Below are positions 1 to 11,700 of a stretch of 64,000 bases of DNA, piece by piece (the stretch's first letter is position 1; every line of letters starts with the position of its first letter). Source of the DNA: Chrysaora quinquecirrha (Eukaryota > Cnidaria > Scyphozoa > Semaeostomeae > Pelagiidae). The notes under the pieces were generated by a model. That model ran no database searches. It was not told the origin of the DNA and worked only from the letters and a program-made list of their open reading frames with translations. A program made the position numbers and the translations under genes. Location of the stretch: NCBI GenBank assembly GCA_014526335.1, contig JACTAT010000037.1, positions 14,296,105 through 14,360,104 of the forward strand, read 5' to 3'.

Positions 1-669
1 GAATCAATTTCAACGAGATAATAATGTGGCCAAAAGTTCTTATTTTTGAGAAGCTAAACCTTCGTGCCACATAACGAAACATACACTACAAAACTCAGCA
101 GAAAGAGCTCTTTTTAGCAGTACCAAAGGCTTACTGGAACCGTTTTCCGATACGAAGGGTGATTAAGTTTATTTTCCGTAGCAGTTTGTTGTTTCTGACT
201 GAACGAAATATTTCTAAGCTTTCGAATCAATTTCAACAAGATAATAATGTGGCCAAAAGTTCTTATTTTTGAGAAGCTAAACCTTCGTGCCACATAACGA
301 AACATACACTACAAAACTCAGCAGAAAAAGCTCTTTTTAGCAGTACCAAAGGCTTACTGGAACCGTTTTCCGATACGAAGGGTGATTAAGTTTATTTTCC
401 GTAACAGTTTGTTGTTTCTGACTGAACGAAATATTTCTAAGCTTTCGAATCAATTTCAACAAGATAATAATGTGGCCAAAAGTTCTTATTTTTGAGAAAC
501 TAAACCTTCGTGCCACATAACGAAACATACACTACAAAACTCAGCAGAAAAAGCTCTTTTTAACAGTACCAAAGGCTTACTGGAACCGTTTTCCGATACG
601 AAGGGTAATTAAGTTTATTTTCCGTAACAGTTTGTTGTTTCTGACTGAACGAAGTATTTCTGAGCCTTA
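1..669. repeat. Satellite: three tandem 223-bp units
   Basis: Unit starts (GAATCAATTTCAAC) lie at 1, 224 and 447, exactly 223 bp apart, and the copies differ at only a handful of positions. The array runs off the left edge, so its real length is unknown. Each unit carries the same 63-codon open frame on the minus strand, but this only reflects the repeat. Nothing suggests coding function. Confidence 0.93.
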
Positions 670-1022
670 ATACCTGCTCTGTAATAATAGCTCTCAAAAA
701 CTTTGGATACAATAATTAAAAAAATTGCAGTTAACTGTCATCAGGGACGTAGCCAGAGAGGGGCCTAAGCTACAGGCATCAATTTTTCGAAAATCATTTT
801 TCATTTTGTTTGCGTAAGTTTTAAATTTGATGAAAAATGACGCTGAGACCTAGAAGTATATGTTTTCCATTTTTGTTCATCGTTCCTCACTATTGCACCA
901 TATAAATGTCTCAACATGCCTTAAAAGAAATTTTTGTTTTGAAAGTATTTGCGTACCCTTCCTCGATGGAAATCGTTGACTACGGCCCTGGTGGTCATTT
1001 GAATTCAAATCGTAAGAACGTT

Positions 1023-3729
1023 TTACAATTCGTAAGAATCGACAAATATGAGGTTACTTCCTCTGATAGTACTGTTATAATACTTGTGACTAAAAACTTC
1101 CAAATACTGGCACATTTCAGTCAAATGCTCCCCTTTACAGGCAGAGATGGCAGCTCCTTTCATAAAATGGTAGTGACTGTCAAGCAGCCACACTATTCCA
1201 CCCAAAGCTATAATGGCGACTGATTTATCTGGAGGAAAAATTAATATGCAAGCAAACATCTTCTTGTGCTCCAGGAGATCATAAAGATAAGTTGCAAGGC
1301 TATCGACATCAGAGACTCCAATGACTCCATGTGTCATGGCTAATTGCATTTCAGAATGCATGATGACTTCCTCCACTGTGAGATTAACTTGCTGAACCCA
1401 TCTACTTATAACATTATACAGCTGATTACCTGTTTTCATTATATCTTCGTATTCTTTGACCAGTTCGATGCTGTTTTGGTCATTTAAAGCTTCTGGAAAT
1501 GTTATCTTACCCCGCAGCGCAGCTGAACATGTGAGGCAGGAGATAACGGTGCAAGAATTGATCACTTTGCCAACACCAAGTATACCACATTGACTAAGAT
1601 GAAACGGCAGGATCATTTCAGTTAGATATCCTAGGATTTTGAATTCTGGACGTGTTTCTTGGTATGCCAACAGTGCTTGTCTCTTTTTCTCGCTTTTGTG
1701 CCATCCGCATTCGCAGGGGATCTTACTTCCAGATGGAAGACAAACATTTTCCGGACAGAATTGGCATTTTGAAAGTTTGCCCTTTGTGTGACCACGTTTT
1801 TGGTGGAGACAAACTTTACAGTGTGGAGGTTTTTTGCTTTCTTCCAAGTTACAGGGTAAATTGTAGACACTTGCTTCTCCCTGTGGAAAGAGCAAAATGG
1901 GATAATTGGAATGGAATAATAATAAAGAACATCTAGTGAGTAGTTTCATTTACACTTAAATTTCAAATTGTTTTATAGGTAAGCATGGGACTAGAAAAAG
2001 GAAAGGAATGGGGAACCTTAAGAAAGTAACAAAAGGGACCCTTACTACGTAACCAGGATGTGAAGACAATCTACACCGTGAAGATTTTGCTAAAAGGGAA
2101 AGTTAGCTAAAACAGTGAAAACAATAAAAATCTGACCACCACTGGTTGACAAGGCTTCATTTCTGAAATTTTCGATGACATGTTGCTCATTCTGTTTTCC
2201 ATTTCAGATGCCTTTACGGAGTTTACAGCCTGGTCTAAACCGTCATTTGTGTCATCACATTCTTTATATTCTGTTTGGATCTCCTCGCCATTGAAGATCG
2301 CATTCTGCGCAGCAGTGCCTAATGTGTTTATCACATTGTCAATGTGCGTACGGCAGATGGGACAGAAAGGAACTCCTTTGAGACATCGAAGGTGAAACGA
2401 ATGAAAACATCCGTCAATTCGTTTCCACTTCTCTTCCCTGTCTAAAAGTGAACATCCAGGCATATCACAGCAAAGTAATGGGTTTGGCTTTTCATCTGTA
2501 TGGTATCCAAACGGATAGCAATTAGGTGTATTTGCACACAGTTGTTCAAGCATTTTGTCCAGTGGATCAGTTTTGCCCTCACAACTCCATGTAGACGTGA
2601 ATGTAGCAAATTTCTGGAAAATGTCTACTAGTATTTCTGAGGCACTGATTTTCAAACTCTGCAATTGATTTTGGCTGAAGATGTAGTTCTTTGGTGGTGT
2701 GAAGTAGGACCGAAAATTGTGCTGAGATTTTTTTGATTGGAAGGCAGCTTTTGTTTTTTCTCCAATAATGGTACGGAATCTCCAACTGAGGTTTGTGCTC
2801 TTATTATTGAGTGTGTATTTTCAACGGGATACTCGTCTGTTGTCGTGATGCTATCTTCAAAAAATTTGTATAGAGAAGGGTTTTCTTTTCCAAAATATAA
2901 TGTTTGACAGCCAAACAAGCGGAGCTTTGTTGTAATGATGTCTTTTGAAACAGTAGAACATAATCCATACAAAAAGAACAGAGTCATAGTACATTTGAAA
3001 GGAATTCAGACGGAAGACGACGCTGTAGATGGAGAGTACCAAAGGGAGATAATTGTCCAAAAGATTTAGAAGAATGCCGTACAAGGGATGTTTGCATCTT
3101 AAGAAAGCGTTCTTGACATTCGTTCTTATTAATGTCCAGCCACCAAAAACAATTTCCAACAAAAGAGAAGTTCGCCATGGCTTTGGTTTATCCGCCAGCT
3201 TTTGTTTAGGAAAAAGGATTTCATAAACATACTGGAAAAAGGGATGAAAGTTTTCCATGACGTTTTCTCGAGAATTCAATGAAATGTGAAGTGGTCCAAG
3301 TAAAGGTACAGCAGATTGAAAATGATGGTCAAAGTTGGGATATATTTGGTGTGAGGTTTGGTTGGTCCGTTTAGATTTTTTTCCAGGATGTTGATAATGA
3401 CACTTTGAATAAACGGCTTTTCGAAAATACAAAGGCATAACAATAATTTATTTCTATTAACATACCTTGCCTAGGTTTCCATCTTTTTTGTAACGATAAA
3501 CAGCTCTCGTGCACTTTTCGCAAAGTACTCCATCATACGACTTATTTCCAAAAGCTCTTGCCAAATTTTCATAATCAAATTTATTTGTTTCCACAAAGTT
3601 TCGAGAATATTGGGTTTTCTTACCGCAACCTTCGCATCCTTTTTTATTGTAAAACTTTGTCGTACTTACGTAAAAAACGCACATTAGCAGAGAAACGATT
3701 AACAAAAGACACCTGCGTGAATTCTTCAT
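1023..3729 (-). pseudogene. Uncharacterised invertebrate protein with RING finger, frameshifted
   Basis: Read on the minus strand. First exon about 3729-3466: a hydrophobic start, then a CxxC...CxxC zinc-binding segment (GCEGCGKK...LCEKC), ending at a good donor AAG|GTATGT. The second part begins about 3402 (AAAG|TGTCAT, phase 0, short intron, uncertain). It has a long conserved-looking segment (PLLGPLHISLNSREN...PWRTSLLLEIVFGGWTLIR), then DEYPVENTHSIIRAQT, then a RING-type C-x2-C/C-x-H-x2-H-x2-C/C-x2-C finger (HSFHLRCLKGVPFCPICR) near 2350-2450. The last exon starts at 1880 after TTTCCACAG, phase 0, with another Cys/His cluster (HCKVC...CQFCPENVC...CECGWH) and a terminal DSHYH segment. The donor before the last exon (near 2140-2155) is not resolved. 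Two single-base frame changes, near 2870-2890 and in an A run near 2757-2765, break the frame but cancel each other. It could be a recent pseudogene, a mis-assembled gene or a domesticated-element protein. I recognise the style of a family expanded in cnidarian genomes but assign no function. Confidence 0.6.
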
Positions 3730-5300
3730 TATTGTTCGTTTTCTCTTTACAAATTCTACATAACAGTATTTATATTATTTTGCTAAACTAGTCTACATTC
3801 TGGATAATACTACATGTATCTAAAGGGAAAACATATTCATTTGTATAGAATGGCGTATGCTATTTCCACAGTAACCATAATGGCGGACATAAATGTAAAA
3901 TGGTAGCTTAATTTTGTAAATACGGCAGATTTTTTCATGATACCACAAATCTTGTTTCCCTGTAAGTTTGTTGCGCATGTCAAATGCAAATTTCTCCCTT
4001 GTTTTATTTTTAAGACCAAAGTGTATAAGAACATAAGGCTTCAGAGGTGAAAAGTTAAGAACATGCTAAGAACATTACAAGACTTTGAGAAGTTAGAAAA
4101 AATTAGAAATTAATCTCTTAAGTGGCGCTGTCCTGTTCTCCACTCTAGAAAACAGGTTAACTATCAATCATTGTGACGATGTGACATTTTTACATGTGCG
4201 TCCCTTTTCGAAACAATTATCACCTAATTTAACAAACAACAGCTTTTTAAAAAGCAAGAAAATTAAGAACATGTTAAGAACATTTTAAGCCTTCAAATCG
4301 AAAAAATTAAGAACATTGCATGGCTTTCTTCAATTTCAGTGTTCTTACAAAAAAACGTGTATACGAATTCCAGAATGTGCAAATGTTCACGCTGTTCTGC
4401 TGATCTTATCTTTAACGTTCTGAAATACATTTTTTGACCTCCGGTATCTTGAAAAGTCACAAAATTAAAAGCCTGAAAACCCATTTTGCAGGATTGGTAA
4501 AGATGTTTTTCATCAAAAGCAGACCTCACCTTACTGTAAATTGCGAATTGCCGATAGAATGTCTGAAGCACGAATACTGAGTTACGTAACCTATGAAAAG
4601 CTTGGAAGAAAGTTACTGCTTGGATGGCTGCATTCTGAGACGGCAAGTCCCACAGCTAAAGATAACTAGAACGACGAAAGAATGCTCCCCCTGCACTAGA
4701 AAAGCATTATGCTTTTAACCAACATTTGTTCGAAACATTTGAAGATGTTCAGGTCTTGTTAGGAGTACAAAGTATTTGAAGAAAATTGTAACAGGTTAAG
4801 TTACAAGAATGTGCAGAATCGTGAAGGCACTGCCAACTACGAGACATTACAGTCCTCCTCCCGACTAATGATTAACGAAATTTTTAACCGACGGCTGAAA
4901 AGAACTGAAGCTCCAAAGTCAAAATTTGCAAATGAAACTATCACGGTAAGTACAAATACTGGACAATTGAAAAATCGAATTTTCATAACTAATCTAGATA
5001 ATTTTTGAGACCAAATTCTTTGAGCTATTCCTGCATAAATCAATAAAATCTTCTAATCGGTCCTTTACCATGATGAAAAATAAATACAAATCATTGACTA
5101 AGAATATTAAAAGTGAACCTATTTATGAATTACACAAGTCCTAAACGGAATCACACTTGTCGATCAACTAATTCTTTGCCTACCCTGATGAAACACATTT
5201 CTTTATCTACAGAAATTGGTACCCGCAGTGTAGCAACGAAACGAACTCTTGATGACCAAGACTGCATATACCATATACCGGATTAGCGTGTACAACAATG
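3730..5300. other. Intergenic, no supported gene
   Basis: AT-rich. Between about 4030 and 4320 the motif AAGAACAT(G/T)(T/C)TAAGAACATT recurs, suggesting a decayed repeat. A 65-codon plus-strand frame at 4811-5008 contains a perfect-looking GTAAGT, but no homology or partner exon was found, so it is not called. Confidence 0.5.
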
Positions 5301-5309
5301 CAAAAGTGT

Positions 5310-5470
5310 TTTAGCGCCAGTCGCTAGGATCTCAGTAGTATGTTAACTAATCGAGACCTCGACCCTGGCTGTTACGCTACCGTGGGTGGGCTCGAACCTT
5401 GACCACACTGAGCTCCTGACACCACTAGTCAGCTGGATTACACCACAACGCCACAAAACTCCAACGCCAC
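5310..5470 (-). repeat. tRNA-derived SINE copy
   Basis: On the minus strand the sequence starts with an A-box-like segment (GGCGTTGTGGTGTAATCCAG) and has a B-box-like GGTTCGAGCCC, followed by a body ending in GTCTCGATTAGTTAACATAC. A related copy in the same orientation lies at about 15607-15760 and shares the AACTAATCGAGACCTC and CCCTGGCTGT blocks. Two dispersed copies with Pol III-like boxes support a SINE. Confidence 0.65.
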
Positions 5471-5734
5471 AGCGCCAAAAGAAAGACGACAAACAGACGC
5501 ACCAGAATTGATTTATTCTACTCTGCAGATAACTACGTCACAGAATAGGGACTACGTCACGTAACGAACTGCCAAAAATCCACGGGAGCAGAAAACCTAA
5601 CTGGAATATGATTTAACGAAAAGAAATCTCAAATGAAGTGAGTCAGGTATACATAGTTCTAGCAGGCAGCCTAAATCATGACTATGTTATCATAAGCTTC
5701 TTTATTCAAATAAATTTCGACATATCAATTATCT

Positions 5735-8700
5735 TCAATCATTAATTTTTAACCTTCCTCTTGCAATCTTAGCATGTAATTCTTTTGCTCTAACTTTCAT
5801 TTGATAGTATTCCTCAGCCCAAGTCTCTCGCTCCCAGTTGTCAAAGCCAGCTGGAGTCCCGTATGAATAAGTTTCTGGCTTCGGACAACCATAATGTTCA
5901 TTGTTAGACAGGTAAGAAGTAGGCTCCTGTCTGTTAAGTTTTAATTTTTTATTCTTATGTATTCTGTCACAAATGAAGCATTCAAAACCCGTAACAAACG
6001 ACATCTTGTAGATATCATTTACACCCCATGGTCTCTTTTTCATATGATCGATGAGTGTAGTATTTTTTATGTCTTTCTTTTTGAAAGATAAATACTTGTT
6101 ATACTCTAGTTCGTTATTGGCCAAGTTTATCAAAAAGTCCGCCAGATGTTTAGGACTTTGAAAGTTATCCACTAAAATCACCGAATGGTTATCAGGGAGC
6201 CATTGTAAGATGTTAGGTGCTCCTTTGTACACTGGAATCGTGCCTGCTGCAAGTGGTCTCCAGAGTTTTTCAGTTATGTAATCATCGCAAATGGCGTTTT
6301 CAAAGGTCAATGCAAACTTGTATTTGCCAACGAAATCTCTTAAAGAATCATCATGCATTGTAAGAGGGCTTTTGAGCTGAGATGGAAGTTGTTTGTTTTT
6401 AAGACAAGCTCCATACGAATCAACTTTGAGATGCTTCATTAGCTCATTTACATAAGCATCACGATCAGAAGGAGGATTACAACCAGACTGAAGATAGATT
6501 GTCGAAGCAATATCCTGTTTGTCCTTTTCAGTGAAATTCATTATTGGCGGTCTTTGAAGTTCATGAAGTGATGAAAGATATTGTGTTGTGATGGGATAAT
6601 CTGACTGCTGGCGGAAAGTGCACGTGTGGTTGAAGAGCGTTATAAAATCTTCATGATGGAAAAGAAGATTGTTTTTTGGTGATTCTTCATGAAGAATTGC
6701 CCATTCATGATTATCTGCAAATATGATAAGGACATTTGATTAAGATGGTTTCTTATTTAAGACCCGGTTAAGACACTGTGATGAGATGAAATGAAAAAGG
6801 CGTGAAATCATTATGGATAGCTTATTTGTAGACTTTATGATTAGACAAGCAGACGTTACTTTGATACTGGTAAGCAGAACCAGGTACGACATTGCTAGGT
6901 CTTTCGAGAGACCTTCGTTTATACGATGCAGTCATGAAAGATCAACATAAAGGTCAAGGTCTGGCAGGCTAAAGGTCTTGAAATAAACCCGGATTGAACC
7001 GTGCCGGATCAGCCGAGTGGTCAAGGCGTTCGTCTCACAATCGTGAGGTCGTGGATTCGAGTTTCACTCGTCCATTTTTAACAGCCTACCTACAGTCAAC
7101 ACAGTTGTCCATTCTTCTAACATTGGTAGATGAGTACATAGAGTATTCATCTTAGAATATCAGGCTTGGAATACAAGCCCAAAGTCCACATCAGCGCTAT
7201 GCAGTAATGTTGCCATAACCCGAACCGCATTACCAAAAATATATCCATCATCTGCTGTACAATTTCGAACATGTTGAATGATTGCTTATATGTTTGTTTG
7301 TGTGTAGCAAAAATTTTTTGCAACTTAACAGAATTATCGCCACTGAGTTAAAATGATAGAATAGAATGATTCTAAGCCTCGTTCTTCTAGGTGTAACTGG
7401 AATTGATGAGACATTGATCTAGCCTTTGGCATAGTGAGGGTAGATGATAGAATTGAATAACAATATTTGTTCAGCTCTTTGAAAAAATTTCGTGTTTAAA
7501 GGCCATTCATTTCTTTTTCCTTATTCATGAAATCGACTATTAAACATTTTCAAGTAACGCTAGCCTGCGTGCAGACGTTTACTGTGTGGTGTCAGTGTAG
7601 TTGGGGAGGAGGATTTTGAGAGAAACATAGTCCAGGAATCTAAACACGAAATTTTTTCAAAGAGCTGAACAAATATTGTTATTCAATTCTATCAAACTTG
7701 CTAAGTAACGCCGGATATCAAAAAAACACCTCTGGTGTTCAGTTTGAAACCAGGCAATTTTACCTTGCGTATATTCCAAGTCACTTTTTATTTCAGGTCA
7801 TTTGTTAATTCGAGTGAATAACTAATGTAGAAGAACACTTCATTAACACCCGGCATAAACAGAGGGTGCATAAAAACAGGAAGCCAATAAAACGTTGAAA
7901 GACAAGTAATGTAACGTGTTAAGTTTAACTAGTAGTCTTGTTAATTACTGTCTCTGTCATGTTGTGCTTAATCCTGTAATGTAAAGTTATGTTTCCGTGC
8001 AATCTGTAATGTCAAGTGACAATGATGTAAATCAGTTTCCGTGTTCTTGTACTATATGTGATTCATTTTAGTTTTCTAGTTAGTCTTGGTTTTGAGTTCA
8101 ATCAGAAAAGATCCATAAAAGTATCAAAGTTGTATTGTTTCTTAGGGGCTAGGCCTTTGACCTATGCCCTTGGGGAGGTACTTGGTGACCGCCATAAAAG
8201 AAGAGCCCCATAAACGCTACAGTAATAAGCACAAGGAGAGTACAGCATGAGTAGGAAGAAAAAGCAAAAAGGCGAAAAAGAGAGAACCCCCCAAACTTTG
8301 GAGAGAAAGAAAGTAAATTACATTCCATAAGCCCTTACCTTTTCTTGGTAGTGGAAGATCATTCTCATCGAAGTTTGTGCCATAGAACACAAAAACTTGC
8401 GTTAGATTATTACCAAAGAATTTTCTATCTTGTGTGAAGTAGCAGCTGCCTTCAGAACATTTTTTCACTGTGCCGACTTCTCCTGTAAATGGTGTCCACC
8501 ATAAAATTATTGGCAACTGGTGTTCCAATGTGTAACTTGTTGAATTATCAATCTCTCTTACAATTCTATCAACTTCAAAGTCATAGCCATATTCAACTGA
8601 TGAGAAAAGAAGAGGTTATTGAGCAATTTTTAGAACGAAGCTAAAACGAAGTTATAACACAATTACAGGCTTCTTAAGCAAGCACTCTGCCCCACGCAGA

Positions 8701-11700
8701 GCCACCAAAATCCCCAGAGGCCTAGGGTTACGGATAAGCCTTTCAGTAAGTAAAAGGCTGATGGCAGGCCCATGGCAGGTCATTGGCATCCACTTAAGCC
8801 CCGGCTAGACGAAGCCAACATTACACCCAACATTGGCCAACACTCATTTTGGGTTGGGCAAAATGTTGACAGCGTTTGGCTACCTCGTTGGCTGAGCCAA
8901 CATCATGTGAGAAGATTTTGGCTGAAGATTGATCAAGAACAAAATTCCATCCAACATTAAAGAATGTTTTTGGCTTTTTCTGCAACCCGTGCCAACAAAT
9001 GTGGGCTCCACGCATGCCTACTGGGTAAGGCGCTTGTTATACCGTGGAAAAACGAAGCAAAACAGCATTCTCACTCCGAAAGAAGCAAGCTGCTAAATAA
9101 TTTCAAATTTTTCACACAAATAAGAAATTCCAACAGATGTCCTGAACTGTTAAGTCAAAACCAGGCTGAAATGTTGGTTACATTTAGCCAACCATGCCCA
9201 AACAGTAGCCTAAATGAAAAAGAAGTTCAGCGAAATTTTGGGTGTGATTTTGGCGACGCTTGGCCAAGGCTAGATTGGTTATTTGCTATTGAAATGCTCC
9301 AGGAACTATTTTAGCACTGTAACTTAGAAGGAGGTGTCAGTGAGAGCAAGAAAGGAGCAAAGAATCAAAATTTATTGGCATATGAAGAACACTATAAATT
9401 CTTGCGGATAACCCAAATGAAAGTGAATAATAGATAAAATGGAAAAACTAAATGCGGGACATAAGCATTGACAAGATAATATTTCTTCTTTTTTTCGCAT
9501 ATAGACCACACCTATGCCCAACCCTTAACAGCCTTGCCTCAATGGTGTCAAAAGTTTATTCTTCAAAGCAAGCGAAAAGTAGAACTAGTGTGCAGAAGAA
9601 GAGCTAGGCAGCTTGATCACAAGCACCAAGCACCAAGCACAAATATTTACAAACTGAGATATAGGTTATTGCAGGATAAGGATGTGTAGCTACTGAAGGC
9701 GGTTTAACGACTGCTTGGTCAATTGGCGCAGTGGCCTTTGATTCTAAGCTTCGTACTTCTACATGTAACTAGACTTGAGGAGACATTGATCTAGCCTTGG
9801 GTGCAATGTGTTTATCCGACACGGTTGTTTCTCAACCATCTTGGTAATGTACACAGGCATGGTGAGGGTAGAGCCATCCACATCAACAACTAATCATTCA
9901 AACTTGCTTGACCAAAAGTGGCGGTTGAGAAGAACTGTACCAGGATCTGCCATCCAAGTGAAAACAAGTGCACATGATGAAAGTTGGGGAGGCAACCTGC
10001 GTGCAGCCTCAAACTCTTCTTTCGTAAAGAGTAGCAAACTCTTTCGGTTAATAGATGAGTTGAGGCTGCACGCAGGCTACTCATTTGGGGCTTCATTGCT
10101 TGTGGTATAGAGTAAGGCTCAGAGTAGAGACCGAATGGAATGAAGCACATCTGGTCGTCCACATTTTGCCAGAACCTAACTTGCAGATTCTTAACTTCAG
10201 GGACATTTGGACTGTTTTTCAAACAACGTCATTGTACTTTTCAACGTGTCCATTTACTTCAGGGCTGCTGCTTGTTGTGCCACTCCTTGAAATTCATTGC
10301 TCTTTCCTGCTCGTTGCAATTCTTTGCTCTTGAGTCAAGGGAGGCTCTTGACTCACAAAAATGGCCCAACGGTCAGAATGGGAGAATGTCGGCAGGAGAA
10401 CAGACTGTGGTTAAGCACCTGATAACTGTTGTAGCTGATACATCTAAGCAAAGAAACAGGAACAGGAATCTCCAGCACTCATCAACTTTGTTTAGGAAGT
10501 ACTTTTCTCTATTACAGCTTGGTAGCTGACCCTTGAAATCGATGTTGATTTTCAAAGGGTTGATTTGCCTTGATGAGTGGGACCCTCACAGGTTTGTGGA
10601 ACAAATATTTTAATTCAGACAAAGCAGATTTGACACAGATTCGTAACTCACTTTATCTCATCGAGAGAGCAGGGCAAATCATTTGAACATAGCATGATTA
10701 CAAACCGAATCGAAAAGCTTGAACAGCAAATCTGAAACAGTTGAACCCTGAGTTGCTCTGCAAAGTGTATCTGGTGGAATGTTCTCTTCCTCGGGACAGT
10801 AAATGATGTCAAAGCTGCAGCATGCAAGTTCAATCAAGCCTCCAAGGCATTATATTGTCATTCATTTTCTTCATCCTCTGTTCTGTTGATCAGATATGTA
10901 GCACACAGAATTTTGGTCAGTTTTGTGAGTTTGTTATCACCCTGTCAGAAAATGTCTCCATTGTCTGCTTGCTTCCTTGATAGCTTGCACTTCGAAAATA
11001 ACACAAGGACATTGGAATTGTGTGGCACTGGAAGGTTCCACAGAGTGTATATGTGTTCTGTATTGACATTAATGACTCTTTCCTCAATCACATATACAAG
11101 AATGGCAATTTTTTGTGTTGAAAACTTGGTCTTTGAAGCATTGTAGCACATTTTCTTTCTCTATTAGCTGCTACAAGGAATTTTAAGGTTTGCATGATGC
11201 TGTTGTCCATATTTTTACTAAGTCTATTTCTCAATATCCTTCTCCTAGGATCCACAATTCCATGACAAAAGAGTAATATATTTCTCTCTCACTCTCCTTT
11301 GTTTTCACGGAATGGTGGACCTGTGGAGAAGGACATTGAGACATAGAATGGGGGCAAGTCTAGCTATTTTCAGTCTTTTCACAAATAGTGATGGATGTTT
11401 TTGTATAGGTAAAGGAAACACTGCCTCTTGGCTGTTCTGGTCTACAAACTTCATTCCATCTCTGTAAAAGCAAGTCACTCTTAAGTGACACCAGTATGGA
11501 AACATGTACATTGGTCCATCCTCTTCTTTCAGAGGGATCTGATGATCGGCACTAGGTATATTCAACTCAATATAAGTCATCCTTACATATGAATTGGTTA
11601 ACTGACAACGGGTTAACAGCTCTGGTTAGGTTGGCACATGGTTCAGCAGGATCCATGTTAAGCATGCTAAAAGAAACAGATTGATAGTGGTTACTTACTG

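Noticed and set aside
3837..4646. Minus-strand frames of 65 and 117 codons
   Set aside because: No recognisable motifs, no splice continuity, AT-rich composition and overlap with repeated AAGAACAT words.
6995..7078. Functional tRNA gene
   Set aside because: A and B boxes are present, but the anticodon stem-loop has only four loop bases and the acceptor arms do not pair.
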